Shown here one piece after another: positions 8,161 through 15,172 of a DNA stretch of 18,396 nucleotides. The position numbers and the translations under genes are program-made. Under the pieces are notes generated by a model. The model ran no database searches. It saw nothing but the letters and a program-made list of their open reading frames with translations, and was not told the origin of the DNA. Each line of letters opens with the position of its first letter. The stretch's first letter is position 1. This DNA is from Bacteroidota bacterium (GTDB lineage: Bacteria; Bacteroidota; Bacteroidia; Chitinophagales; Chitinophagaceae): the NCBI GenBank assembly GCA_023427575.1, contig JAEZAY010000158.1, forward strand, positions 1 through 18,396, written 5' to 3'.

Positions 8161-8958
8161 ATGGGTCAGAAAACAAATCCTATTGGTGCCAGGTTAGGGA
8201 TCATCCGCGGTTGGGAATCTAACTGGTATGGTAATAAAAGAGATTATTCAACCAAATTGATCGAAGATAACCGGATCAGAACTTATCTGAATGCGCGTAT
8301 CAATAAAGGTGGGATCTCGAAGATCGTTATTGAGCGTACCCTTAATAAGCTGATCGTAACCATCCATACATCCAAGCCAGGTATCATCATAAGTAAAGGT
8401 GGTGGTGAAGTAGACAGGATCAAAGAAGAGTTGAAAAAGCTTACCGGTAAAGACGATGTGCAGATCAACATTCTGGAGATCCGCCGTCCAGAACTGGATG
8501 CGATGATCGTTGGAGATACCATTGCCCGTCAGATCGAAAACCGGATCAACTACAAACGCGCGATTAAAATGGCCATTGCTTCGGCCCTTCGTATGGGTGC
8601 AGAAGGAATCATGGTTAAAGTAAGCGGACGTTTGGGGGGTTCTGAGATTGCCCGTTCAGAAGAAATCAAACAGGGTCGTACCCCATTGCATACCCTTCGG
8701 ATGGATATTGACTATGCGAATGTATTTGCTCAAACGGTGTACGGTAAAATCGGGATCAAGGTATGGATCTGTAAAGGTGAAATTCTGGGCAAGAGAGATC
8801 TGAACCCCAATTTCGTGGGTGGCAAGAATGAAGGTGGCGAGCGTCGTGAAGGTGGTGTTAGAGCCGACAGGCCCGAACGCAGAGATGAGAGAAGACCGGG
8901 TGGAGATCGGAGAGACGACAGGAGACCAGGTGGTGGCGGAGCTCCACGCAGAAGATAA
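8161..8958 (+). CDS. rpsC: 30S ribosomal protein uS3 (S3) with Arg/Gly-rich C-terminal tail
   Basis: The 265-aa product is uS3, which lines the mRNA entry channel and contributes to ribosomal helicase activity. It begins [17 protein letters not shown] domain occupies about residues 38-110 ([20 protein letters not shown] covers its GxxG-like loop), and the C-terminal domain ends with [19 protein letters not shown]. After residue 214 comes a 51-residue low-complexity tail with 15 arginines and many glycines, including [18 protein letters not shown]. coli uS3 is about 233 aa, so the tail accounts for the extra length. It is probably disordered and RNA- or ribosome-surface-binding. Acidic residues interspersed with Arg make it less basic than a histone-like tail. 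Confidence 0.97.
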   Translation: MGQKTNPIGARLGIIRGWESNWYGNKRDYSTKLIEDNRIRTYLNARINKGGISKIVIERTLNKLIVTIHTSKPGIIISKGGGEVDRIKEELKKLTGKDDVQINILEIRRPELDAMIVGDTIARQIENRINYKRAIKMAIASALRMGAEGIMVKVSGRLGGSEIARSEEIKQGRTPLHTLRMDIDYANVFAQTVYGKIGIKVWICKGEILGKRDLNPNFVGGKNEGGERREGGVRADRPERRDERRPGGDRRDDRRPGGGGAPRRR

Positions 8959-8992
8959 TCAGAAAAAGAACCGATAAAATTTGAACGTACCA

Positions 8993-9032
8993 TTTTCAAA
9001 TTTTTCAATTTCCAAATTTTCAAATTCACAAT
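8993..9032 (+). repeat. Octamer module upstream of rplP
   Basis: Five consecutive 8-bp units: TTTTCAAA, TTTTTCAA, TTTCCAAA, TTTTCAAA and a closing TTCACAAT, ending two bases before the rplP ATG. The layout (four octamers plus a closing TT-C/A-ACAAT unit) matches the rpmC module at 9554-9593. Confidence 0.82.
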
Positions 9033-9034
9033 AG

Positions 9035-9454
9035 ATGTTACAGCCGAAAAGAAGCAAACACAGGAAATCGCAGAAGGGTCGCATCCGCGAAGTGGCAAAA
9101 CGCGGCGCCAGCATTTCCTTTGGTTCCTTTGCTTTAAAAGCACTAGAGCCGATCTGGTTAACAAACCGGCAGATTGAAGCTGCCCGCCAGGCACTCACCC
9201 GTTCTATGAAAAGGGAAGGAAACGTATGGATTCGCGTATTCCCCGACAAGCCGGTTACCCGCAAACCTCTGGAGGTTAGGATGGGTAAGGGTAAAGGTAA
9301 CCCTGAATTCTGGGCGGCGGTAGTTGAACCAGGAAGGATTCTGTTCGAATGTGATGGAGTACCGGTTGAAGTAGCAAAACAGGCATTGGAACTGGCTGCA
9401 CAAAAACTGCCGATTAAAACCAAGTTCATCACACGCAGAGATTACCAGGCGTAA
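9035..9454 (+). CDS. rplP: 50S ribosomal protein uL16 (L16)
   Basis: The 139-aa product is uL16, a late-assembly protein at the base of the central protuberance that helps position A-site tRNA. It has [18 protein letters not shown] at the start, [19 protein letters not shown] around residue 42 and the glycine-rich [18 protein letters not shown] stretch near 85-102. Length is normal. The start is two bases after an octamer module. It is followed by a 140-nt spacer with octamers in both orientations before rpmC. Confidence 0.98.
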   Translation: MLQPKRSKHRKSQKGRIREVAKRGASISFGSFALKALEPIWLTNRQIEAARQALTRSMKREGNVWIRVFPDKPVTRKPLEVRMGKGKGNPEFWAAVVEPGRILFECDGVPVEVAKQALELAAQKLPIKTKFITRRDYQA

Positions 9455-9456
9455 AT

Positions 9457-9488
9457 AATTTGCAAATTTGAAAATTTGAAAATATGCA
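9457..9488 (-). repeat. Octamer array in reverse orientation after rplP
   Basis: Four 8-bp units read AATTTGCA, AATTTGAA, AATTTGAA, AATATGCA on the plus strand. These are reverse complements of the TTCAAATT-type octamers. The array starts just after the rplP stop and is complementary in character to the module at 9554-9593, so the transcript could fold back across the spacer. Confidence 0.75.
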
Positions 9489-9553
9489 AACGAAACGCAG
9501 GTATTCAATTTTCAGAATGCATTATAAATAACGGAAGCTGGATGGAGAAAGAA

Positions 9554-9593
9554 TTTTCAAATTTCCAAATTTCCAAATTTCCAAATTAACAAT
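9554..9593 (+). repeat. Octamer module upstream of rpmC
   Basis: TTTTCAAA (9554-9561) is followed by three perfect TTTCCAAA units (9562-9585) and closing TTAACAAT (9586-9593). One base then separates it from the rpmC ATG. This is the most regular of the modules. Confidence 0.87.
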
Positions 9594-9594
9594 T

Positions 9595-9804
9595 ATGTCA
9601 AAGAGAATTGATTTTGTAAAAGGGCTGAAGGAGATGAACGATGCCGACTTAAAGGCAAGAATCCAGGAAGATGAGCTTCGCCTGAAAAAGCTGGAATTCG
9701 CTCATGCGATTTCTCCTTTGGAAAATCCAATGAGCATCCGCAGCATCCGTAAGGACCTTGCGCGTTTAAAAACTGAATTAAAATCCAGGGCAATCGGGGT
9801 ATAA
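9595..9804 (+). CDS. rpmC: 50S ribosomal protein uL29 (L29)
   Basis: The 69-aa product is a small two-helix protein, with [20 protein letters not shown] at the N-terminus and the C-terminal signature [18 protein letters not shown]. uL29 sits beside uL23 at the tunnel exit. Length is normal for the family. It is positioned between rplP and rpsQ as in the standard operon. The upstream spacer, 140 nt, is long for this position and carries octamer repeats. rpsQ follows after 19 nt. Confidence 0.96.
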   Translation: MSKRIDFVKGLKEMNDADLKARIQEDELRLKKLEFAHAISPLENPMSIRSIRKDLARLKTELKSRAIGV

Positions 9805-9823
9805 CCTGCTAAATAATAAAGAA

Positions 9824-10081
9824 ATGATCGAAAGAAATTTGCGTAAAACTAGAACCGGGATTGTTACCAGCAACAAGATGGAAAAAACGATCACTGTTGC
9901 GGTGGAAAGAAAAGTAAAACACCCAATCTATGGTAAGTTTGTGAAAAAAACTACCAGGTTCCATGCACATGATGAAAAGAATGAGTGCACCATCGGTGAT
10001 ACTGTCCGCATCATGGAAACCCGTCCAATGAGCAAAACAAAACGTTGGAGACTGGTTGAAGTTATTGAAAAAGCTAAATAG
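9824..10081 (+). CDS. rpsQ: 30S ribosomal protein uS17 (S17)
   Basis: The 85-aa product has [20 protein letters not shown] near the N-terminus, [20 protein letters not shown] in the middle and [20 protein letters not shown] as the closing signature. uS17 is an OB-fold protein that binds the 5' domain of 16S rRNA early in assembly. The 19-nt gap to rpmC suggests close coupling of the two. After it comes a 119-nt spacer with a hairpin and heptamer repeats before rplN. Confidence 0.98.
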   Translation: MIERNLRKTRTGIVTSNKMEKTITVAVERKVKHPIYGKFVKKTTRFHAHDEKNECTIGDTVRIMETRPMSKTKRWRLVEVIEKAK

Positions 10082-10143
10082 GATGGCCGATTGGCGATTG
10101 CAAATTTCTTTCGCCGGTAGTCCCAGATAAAAATAAAGTGGTC

Positions 10144-10198
10144 TTAGATTTTAGAATGCGAAGTCTGAAATCTAAAATCTAAAATCTCAAATCATAAA
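10144..10198 (+). repeat. Heptamer array and hairpin upstream of rplN
   Basis: Five 7-bp units (TCTGAAA, TCTAAAA, TCTAAAA, TCTCAAA, TCATAAA; 10164-10198) end two bases before the rplN ATG. Upstream, TTAGATTTTAGA (10144-10155) is the exact complement of TCTAAAATCTAA (10171-10182), giving a 12-bp stem with a 15-nt loop. The position mirrors that of the octamer modules, but the unit length is seven. Confidence 0.8.
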
Positions 10199-10200
10199 AA

Positions 10201-10569
10201 ATGATCCAGCAAGAAAGCAGACTAAATGTAGCTGATAACAGTGGTGCCAAAGAGGTTTTGTGTATCCGGGTATTAGGGAACAGCGGACAGGACTACGCAA
10301 AGATCGGCGACAAAATAGTTGTATCTGTAAAAGATGCCATCCCCGCAGGAGGTATCAAAAAAGGAACGGTTACTAAAGCAGTTATCGTTCGTACAAAAAA
10401 CAAATTACGCCGGAAGGATGGTTCATACATCCGTTTCGACGACAATGCAGTGGTTCTTCTGAACCAGTCGGATGAGCCGAGAGGCACCCGGATTTTTGGA
10501 CCCGTGGCAAGAGAGTTGCGCGATAAAGGCTATATGAAGATCATTTCATTGGCACCTGAAGTGCTTTAA
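10201..10569 (+). CDS. rplN: 50S ribosomal protein uL14 (L14)
   Basis: The 122-aa product starts [20 protein letters not shown], has KRKG-like [19 protein letters not shown] in the middle and [20 protein letters not shown] near the end, all diagnostic of uL14. It lies at the subunit interface, forming bridge B8 with 16S rRNA. Length is typical. The start follows the heptamer array by two bases and has no Shine-Dalgarno sequence. rplX follows after 78 nt. Confidence 0.98.
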   Translation: MIQQESRLNVADNSGAKEVLCIRVLGNSGQDYAKIGDKIVVSVKDAIPAGGIKKGTVTKAVIVRTKNKLRRKDGSYIRFDDNAVVLLNQSDEPRGTRIFGPVARELRDKGYMKIISLAPEVL

Positions 10570-10647
10570 TACCAAAGTATCCGGCGCAGGTCGATGCTGA
10601 TACGAATCAAGTAATTATTCTCTCAAAGAGAGCTAAAGAAAATAAAA

Positions 10648-10986
10648 ATGAACAACAGATTCAAAGCCAAGTTCAATATTAAGAAAGGTGACACTGTAGT
10701 TGTGATTACCGGTGATGATAAAGATCTGAAGAAACCCCGTACCGTACTGGAAGTTTATCCCGATAAGGCGAAAGTACTGGTTGAAGGAGTGAATATTGTA
10801 ACGAAGCACACTAAGCCTTCCGCCCGCGATACCAAAGGTGGTATTGTAAAACGTGAAGCTCCAATCAGCATTTCCAATATTATGCTGTGGGACGCAAAAT
10901 CCGGTGCTCCTACCAAAGTGAAGCGCACCCGGGAAAATGGCAAACTGATCCGCGTTTCGAAAAAGTCCGGTGAGGTTATCAAATAA
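10648..10986 (+). CDS. rplX: 50S ribosomal protein uL24 (L24)
   Basis: The 112-aa product has a KOW domain at its N-terminus (FNIKKGDTVVVITGDDKD, about residues 9-27), then GVNIVTKHTKPS and the C-terminal PTKVKRTRENGKLIRVSKKS. uL24 is an assembly initiator that binds the 5' end of 23S rRNA. Length is in the family range. The leader holds a small hairpin, CTCTC-AAA-GAGAG (10620-10632), 15 nt before the start. rplE follows after 42 nt. Confidence 0.97.
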   Translation: MNNRFKAKFNIKKGDTVVVITGDDKDLKKPRTVLEVYPDKAKVLVEGVNIVTKHTKPSARDTKGGIVKREAPISISNIMLWDAKSGAPTKVKRTRENGKLIRVSKKSGEVIK

Positions 10987-11028
10987 TCCTGATTTCTGAA
11001 TTGATCTCAGCAGCATAAACTTTATAAA

Positions 11029-11607
11029 ATGAGCACAACGAAATACAGTCCAAGACTAGCAGATAAGTACAAAAATGATGTTGTACCTGCCTTGATGAAA
11101 CGTTTTAACTACGATAGCGTAATGCAGGTTCCGCGTTTGGAAAAGATCTGCCTGAATCGTGGCGTGAACGGAGCTGTTACGGATAAAAAACTGGTAGATG
11201 TTGCAGTAGATGAACTGACGCTGGTTACCGGGCAGAAAGCAGTTGCCACCACATCTAAAAAAGATATTTCCAACTTTAAGTTGAGAAAGAACATGCCGAT
11301 CGGTGCCAGAGTTACACTTCGCGGAACTAAAATGTATGAGTTCCTCGACCGTTTCATCGCCACGGCATTGCCAAGGGTGCGTGATTTTAAAGGGGTGAAT
11401 GAAAAGGCATTTGATGGCCGTGGTAATTATACCCTGGGCATCACTGAACAAATCATTTTTCCCGAGGTGGATATCGATAAGGTAAACAAGATCACCGGTA
11501 TGGACATCACCTTTGTTACAACAGCCAATACAAACGAAGAAGCGTATGAATTGCTGAAAGAACTGGGAATGCCATTCAGGAACATCCGTAAAGAACAAGA
11601 AGCATAA
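11029..11607 (+). CDS. rplE: 50S ribosomal protein uL5 (L5)
   Basis: The 192-aa product has [20 protein letters not shown], the conserved [20 protein letters not shown] segment with GARVTLRG after it, and [19 protein letters not shown] in the C-terminal half. uL5 binds 5S rRNA and forms bridge B1b with the small-subunit head. Length is slightly above the E. coli form (179 aa), mostly at the ends. In E. coli the uS8 repressor site lies at the start of this gene; I see no obvious equivalent but did not test it. An 80-nt AT-rich spacer leads to rpsN. Confidence 0.98.
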   Translation: MSTTKYSPRLADKYKNDVVPALMKRFNYDSVMQVPRLEKICLNRGVNGAVTDKKLVDVAVDELTLVTGQKAVATTSKKDISNFKLRKNMPIGARVTLRGTKMYEFLDRFIATALPRVRDFKGVNEKAFDGRGNYTLGITEQIIFPEVDIDKVNKITGMDITFVTTANTNEEAYELLKELGMPFRNIRKEQEA

Positions 11608-11687
11608 ATCAATTTTAGATTCGGGTTCCGCTTAGATTGAAAAATTTAATCCGGACTTGGAATTTAAAATTCAAAATTCAAACATAT

Positions 11688-11957
11688 ATGGCCAAAGAAT
11701 CAGTAAAAGCCAGAGACAGAAAAAGGCAACGGTTGGTGGAAAAATTCGCCGACAAACGTGCAGAGTTAAAAGCAGCCGGCGATTGGGCAGCGCTTGATGC
11801 TCTTCCAAAAAATTCTTCAAAAGTTCGTTTGAAGAATCGTTGTCAGCTCACCGGCCGTCCCCGTGGTTATATCCGTTATTTCGGATTATCGCGCGTGATG
11901 TTCCGCGATATGGCACTGGCAGGTAAGATACCCGGTATCAAAAAAGCAAGCTGGTAG
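11688..11957 (+). CDS. rpsN: 30S ribosomal protein uS14 (S14), zinc-independent type
   Basis: The product is 89 aa from ATG 11688, beginning [20 protein letters not shown] and ending [17 protein letters not shown]. An in-frame TTG at 11637 would add 17 residues translated from the AT-rich spacer and is rejected. uS14 binds the 3' major domain of 16S rRNA in the head. The region [20 protein letters not shown] has a single cysteine and no paired CxxC motifs, so this is the longer zinc-free form. rpsH follows after 76 nt. Confidence 0.97.
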   Translation: MAKESVKARDRKRQRLVEKFADKRAELKAAGDWAALDALPKNSSKVRLKNRCQLTGRPRGYIRYFGLSRVMFRDMALAGKIPGIKKASW

Positions 11958-12033
11958 TACCAGTAAGAATAGCCCTGATTCAGGTCTTTTCTTCCGTAAA
12001 TACAAATCATAAATTTCCAATCTTAAATAGATT

Positions 12034-12432
12034 ATGGTAACAGATCCTATAGCAGATTTCCTGACGAGAGTGCGTAATGCGCAAATGGCCGGACACAGAA
12101 TTGTTGAAATTCCTGCATCCAACCTGAAAAAACGCATCACCGAGATTTTGTACGACCAGGGATTTATCCTCAAATACAAATTTGAAGATGACAGCAAACA
12201 AGGTGTGATCAAGATCGCGTTAAAGTACGATCCTCAGTCGAAAGAACCTGCAATTAAAGCACTTGAAAGAATCAGCCGTCCCGGCCTGCGTCAGTATGCA
12301 AGTCCTGCTGAATTCAAAAGAGTGAAAAGCGGTCTGGGTGTTGCGATCATCAGTACCTCTAAAGGTGTTATGACCGACAAACAGGCGAAGTCGCAGAATG
12401 TTGGCGGCGAAGTACTTTGTTATATTTATTAA
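12034..12432 (+). CDS. rpsH: 30S ribosomal protein uS8 (S8)
   Basis: The 132-aa product starts [20 protein letters not shown] and ends with the C-terminal signature [20 protein letters not shown] followed by VLCYIY. uS8 binds the central domain of 16S rRNA and is a core assembly protein. In E. coli it represses the spc operon by binding a matching site in its mRNA. Length is normal. The leader contains short AT-rich repeats. The following 147-nt spacer has a TCTGAAA/TTTCAGA stem (12445-12451 with 12464-12470) and an octamer module before rplF. Confidence 0.98.
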   Translation: MVTDPIADFLTRVRNAQMAGHRIVEIPASNLKKRITEILYDQGFILKYKFEDDSKQGVIKIALKYDPQSKEPAIKALERISRPGLRQYASPAEFKRVKSGLGVAIISTSKGVMTDKQAKSQNVGGEVLCYIY

Positions 12433-12539
12433 TCTCAAAGGGTTTCTGAAATTTTGAAAATGGTTTCAGATTACTTGCCAGAAGCTGAATGACAATTAAG
12501 TTTTAACTATACGGAACTGAACACGCTCAACTTCTGAAA

Positions 12540-12578
12540 TTTTCAAATTTTCGATTTTCAAACTTTCAAATTAACAAC
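12540..12578 (+). repeat. Octamer module upstream of rplF
   Basis: Units are TTTTCAAA, a seven-base TTTTCGA, TTTTCAAA and CTTTCAAA, closed by TTAACAAC (12571-12578). One base separates it from the rplF ATG at 12580. The arrangement of four units plus TTAACA-A-Y matches the rpmC and rplP modules. Confidence 0.82.
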
Positions 12579-12579
12579 T

Positions 12580-13134
12580 ATGTCTCGTATAGGTAAACAG
12601 CCGGTTATTCTTCCTTCAGGCGTTTCAGTTACCGTAAGTGCTGATAATGTTCTGACTGTTAAGGGCCCCAAGGGGGAACTGAAACAGGAAATCGACCGCG
12701 ATATCATTATTGAAGTGAAAGATGGTCAGCTTGAACTGGGTCGCCCAACGGATCAAATCCGTCACCGCGCCATGCATGGTCTGTATCGTTCACTGGTTAA
12801 CAATATGGTTAAAGGCGTAACGGAAGGATTTAAAAAGAACCTGGAGCTGGTGGGTGTAGGTTTCAAAGCTGCCAATCAGGGAAATGTGCTGGATCTTTCG
12901 CTTGGTTTTTCTCACAACATCATATTTGAAGTTCCAAAGGAACTTAAAGTTACCACCGGACAGGAAAAGGGTGATAACCCCAAAATCTACCTGGAAGGAA
13001 TTGACAAACAACTGATCGGCCAGGTGGCAGCTAAAATTCGCGGCCTTAGAAAACCTGAACCTTACAAAGGAAAAGGGGTTAAGTATGTTGGCGAAGTGGT
13101 ACGCCGGAAAGCTGGTAAGGCTGCTGGTAAATAG
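12580..13134 (+). CDS. rplF: 50S ribosomal protein uL6 (L6)
   Basis: The 184-aa product has the duplicated uL6 fold: MSRIGKQPVILPSGVSVTVS and VKGPKGELKQEI in the first half, and PEPYKGKGVKYVGEVVRRKA as the C-terminal signature. uL6 binds close to the sarcin-ricin loop and contributes to the translation-factor binding region of the large subunit. Length is normal. The start directly follows an octamer module. rplR follows after 121 nt. Confidence 0.98.
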   Translation: MSRIGKQPVILPSGVSVTVSADNVLTVKGPKGELKQEIDRDIIIEVKDGQLELGRPTDQIRHRAMHGLYRSLVNNMVKGVTEGFKKNLELVGVGFKAANQGNVLDLSLGFSHNIIFEVPKELKVTTGQEKGDNPKIYLEGIDKQLIGQVAAKIRGLRKPEPYKGKGVKYVGEVVRRKAGKAAGK

Positions 13135-13199
13135 TGGTAAAGTGAATATCTGCCAAAGGCCTGTGTGGTTGAATAGAAAGCTGATTGTGCAGATTCCGA

Positions 13200-13237
13200 T
13201 TTTCCAATTTTTAAATTAACTCCCGGCAGTATCGGGA
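13200..13237 (+). repeat. Octamer module plus hairpin upstream of rplR
   Basis: TTTTCCAA and TTTTTAAA (13200-13215) are followed by TTAACTCC (13216-13223). Unlike the other modules, a short stem TCCCG/CGGGA (13221-13225 with 13233-13237) lies between the module and the rplR start, which is 18 nt further on. Confidence 0.65.
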
Positions 13238-13255
13238 ACTATAAATAAATATAAA

Positions 13256-13609
13256 ATGGCTACTAAACTTCAAAGAAGACAAAAGATCCGCTACCGCATT
13301 CGCAAAAAGGTGGCCGGAACGGCTTCTAAACCACGTTTATCCGTATTTCGCAGCAATACCGACATTTATTGCCAGCTGATTGATGATGAAAATGGGGTAA
13401 CACTGGCGGCAGCTTCTTCTAAAAGCAAGGATATTGCAGCGCAAACCGGAACCAAGGTTGAAAAATCCAAACTGGTAGGAGCGGCAATCGCACTGAAAGC
13501 AAAAGAACTGGGAATAACCACCTGCACTTTTGATCGTGGGGGAAACCTGTATCACGGTCGGGTGAAAAGCGTGGCCGATGGCGCCCGGGAAGGCGGACTT
13601 CAATTTTAG
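13256..13609 (+). CDS. rplR: 50S ribosomal protein uL18 (L18)
   Basis: The 117-aa product has an Arg/Lys-rich N-terminus ([18 protein letters not shown]), then [20 protein letters not shown] and the C-terminal [20 protein letters not shown]. uL18 binds 5S rRNA together with uL5 in the central protuberance. The length matches E. coli (117 aa). It sits between rplF and rpsE as in the standard spc order, 66 nt before rpsE. Confidence 0.98.
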   Translation: MATKLQRRQKIRYRIRKKVAGTASKPRLSVFRSNTDIYCQLIDDENGVTLAAASSKSKDIAAQTGTKVEKSKLVGAAIALKAKELGITTCTFDRGGNLYHGRVKSVADGAREGGLQF

Positions 13610-13675
13610 TTCGGAGGGGCATACGCGAAGACCTGAAATGTAAAATCTCATATAAAATCGAATTAAATCGAAATA

Positions 13676-14194
13676 ATGGCAAAAGTTAATTTAAACAAAG
13701 TAAAAGCCGGCGATCTCGAGTTGAAGGAAAAAGTAGTAGCGATCAATCGGGTGGTTAAAACAACCAAAGGTGGACGTGCTTTCAGTTTTTCTGCCCTGGT
13801 GGTGGTTGGTAATGAAAATGGTGTGGTTGGTCATGGTTTAGGTAAAGCCAAAGAAGTTCAGGAAGCAATTACCAAAGGAATTGAAGATGCAAAGAAGAAT
13901 CTGATTAAAGTTCCGATCATGCATGGCACAATTCCCCACGATCAGCTGGCCAAGGAAGGAGCTGCAAAGGTTCTGATAAAACCCGCTGCACACGGTACCG
14001 GAGTAATTGCCGGAGGAAGCATGCGTGCGGTTCTGGAAAGCGCCGGCATTACCGATGTTCTTGCAAAATCACTGGGTTCTGCCAATCCGCATAATGTGGT
14101 AAAAGCCACTTTCCTGGCACTTGCTACATTGCGTGAGCCGGTACAGATCGCCCGCCAGAGAAATCTGAACCTGAAGAAAGTTTTTAACGGATAG
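13676..14194 (+). CDS. rpsE: 30S ribosomal protein uS5 (S5)
   Basis: The 172-aa product contains the uS5 dsRNA-binding-like domain ([20 protein letters not shown], then [20 protein letters not shown]) and the C-terminal domain with [19 protein letters not shown] and [15 protein letters not shown]. uS5 borders the mRNA entry channel and influences decoding accuracy. Length is normal. Its 66-nt leader is AT-rich. rpmD follows after 71 nt. Confidence 0.98.
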   Translation: MAKVNLNKVKAGDLELKEKVVAINRVVKTTKGGRAFSFSALVVVGNENGVVGHGLGKAKEVQEAITKGIEDAKKNLIKVPIMHGTIPHDQLAKEGAAKVLIKPAAHGTGVIAGGSMRAVLESAGITDVLAKSLGSANPHNVVKATFLALATLREPVQIARQRNLNLKKVFNG

Positions 14195-14209
14195 TTACCG
14201 CTTTCACCA

Positions 14210-14231
14210 TTGTATAAATTTCTTTATACAA
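14210..14231 (+). promoter_or_regulatory. Perfect 9-bp AT-rich hairpin in the rpmD leader
   Basis: TTGTATAAA (14210-14218) pairs exactly with TTTATACAA (14223-14231) around TTTC. It lies in the rpsE-rpmD spacer, 34 nt before the rpmD start. Almost all A:T, with no T tract, so it is not a strong terminator. It could be an mRNA processing or stability element. Confidence 0.55.
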
Positions 14232-14265
14232 CATTGATCCCGGTATCGAACTAAATAACCTAATA

Positions 14266-14451
14266 ATGAAAAAGATTAAGATAACCCTGGTAAAAAGTGG
14301 TATTGACAGGCCTGAACGTCAGAAGCTGACCCTGCAGGCGCTCGGTTTGAGCAAGCTCAATTCAACACGCGAGATCGAGGCAACGCCCCAGGTTCTTGGT
14401 ATGATCCGTAAAGTGAACCACCTGATCGAAGTTCAGGAAGTGGCGGAATAA
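14266..14451 (+). CDS. rpmD: 50S ribosomal protein uL30 (L30)
   Basis: The 61-aa product, MKKIKITLVKSGIDRPERQK to LIEVQEVAE, has the ferredoxin-like uL30 pattern with TLQALGLSKLNSTREIEATP in the centre. uL30 binds 23S rRNA domain II in the large subunit. Length is as in E. coli (about 59 aa). It sits between rpsE and rplO, the standard position. It is followed by a 111-nt spacer with octamers, hairpins and a mini-ORF before rplO. Confidence 0.96.
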   Translation: MKKIKITLVKSGIDRPERQKLTLQALGLSKLNSTREIEATPQVLGMIRKVNHLIEVQEVAE

Positions 14452-14457
14452 TTAGCT

Positions 14458-14523
14458 ATTTGAAAATGTGCAGATGGGAAACCATTTTTCAAATTTTCAA
14501 ATTCAGAAATTTTCAAATTAAAC
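14458..14523 (+). repeat. Octamer module and hairpin upstream of rplO
   Basis: TTTTCAAA (14486-14493), TTTTCAAA, TTCAGAAA and TTTTCAAA (to 14517) are followed by TTAAAC (14518-14523). ATTTGAAAATG (14458-14468) can pair with CATTTTTCAAAT (14483-14494) with one extra T. Here the base following the closing block begins a 7-codon mini-ORF, not rplO. Confidence 0.8.
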
Positions 14524-14547
14524 ATGCGAGGGGCGATTCCCCGTTGA
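14524..14547 (+). CDS. Possible 7-codon upstream ORF before rplO
   Basis: ATG at 14524 opens MRGAIPR and stops at TGA 14545-14547, 15 nt before the rplO ATG. It stands exactly where the start codon sits relative to the octamer module in rpmC, rplP and rplF. GGGG (14530-14533) and CCCC (14539-14542) inside it form a hairpin with loop CGATT. It may be a translated leader, or a chance ATG. No evidence beyond position supports expression. Confidence 0.3.
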   Translation: MRGAIPR

Positions 14548-14562
14548 GTAAAAAATCAGAAT

Positions 14563-15018
14563 ATGAAATTAAATGAATTAAGACCCGCAAAAGGGGCAAC
14601 GCACAAACCAAAACCACGCCTGGGCCGTGGTGAGGCATCTGGTAAAGGTGGTACATCGACAAAAGGTAACAAAGGTGGACAAAGCCGCGCGGGTTATCAG
14701 CGGAAAATGGCTCACGAAGGTGGTCAGATGCCGATTCAGCGCCGGATCCCCAAACGTGGATTTAACAATATTCATCGCGTCGAATTCAAAGTGTTTAATC
14801 TTGCACAGGTTGAGCAGATCGCTGAAAAATATGGTATTGAAGAGTTTTCACTGGAATCTCTCTATATGAATGGATTGATTAGCCGCACCGATAAAGTGAA
14901 GATTCTTGGTAACGGCGAGATCACCCGTAAGATCAGCTTTAAAGTTAATGCAGCCAGTGAAAAAGCCAAATCAGCAATTGAAGCGGCTGGTGGAACTGTG
15001 GAACTTTTGGCAAAGTAA
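14563..15018 (+). CDS. rplO: 50S ribosomal protein uL15 (L15)
   Basis: The 151-aa product has the glycine/lysine-rich N-terminus of uL15 (KPRLGRGEASGKGGTSTKGN, GGQSRAGY), RIPKRGFNNI near residue 62 and KISFKVNAASEKAKSAIEAA at the C-terminus. uL15 threads through 23S rRNA and joins late, next to the central protuberance. Length is normal. The 111-nt spacer from rpmD carries the octamer module and a mini-ORF. secY follows after 154 nt, with a hairpin between them. Confidence 0.98.
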   Translation: MKLNELRPAKGATHKPKPRLGRGEASGKGGTSTKGNKGGQSRAGYQRKMAHEGGQMPIQRRIPKRGFNNIHRVEFKVFNLAQVEQIAEKYGIEEFSLESLYMNGLISRTDKVKILGNGEITRKISFKVNAASEKAKSAIEAAGGTVELLAK

Positions 15019-15086
15019 TTTTATGTAACTTGCCCCACATAAATTACAGGCCGTATTATAAATAAAAACTGATTTTTGATGCACAG

Positions 15087-15129
15087 ACAGGTTTGCAAAG
15101 TAAGGATTCAATTCTTTTGGCAAACCTGT
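15087..15129 (+). promoter_or_regulatory. Long-range hairpin in the secY leader
   Basis: ACAGGTTTGC (15087-15096) is the perfect complement of GCAAACCTGT (15120-15129), with a 23-nt loop in which AAAG and CTTT can extend the stem. It lies 43 nt before the secY start. There is no uninterrupted T tract behind it, so full termination is doubtful. Partial attenuation or an mRNA processing site between ribosomal-protein and secY messages is plausible. Confidence 0.6.
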
Positions 15130-15172
15130 TTCTGTTTAGAACAAAACGACATCATTTAAATTTCTGCATTTC

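Noticed and set aside
8730..9194. 154-codon minus-strand frame over the end of rpsC and start of rplP
   Set aside because: It is antisense to two certain ribosomal genes; its Pro/Leu/Ser-rich stretch merely mirrors the Arg/Gly tail of uS3.
11637..11687. TTG start for rpsN adding 17 residues
   Set aside because: The extension is translated from an AT-rich spacer and is not found in uS14 proteins as I know them; ATG 11688 gives [14 protein letters not shown].
15020..15060. Promoter for secY at the TAACTTG-like sequence near 15025
   Set aside because: It is one base short of TAnnTTTG and has no well-placed TTG; secY is more simply read from the rpsJ promoter.
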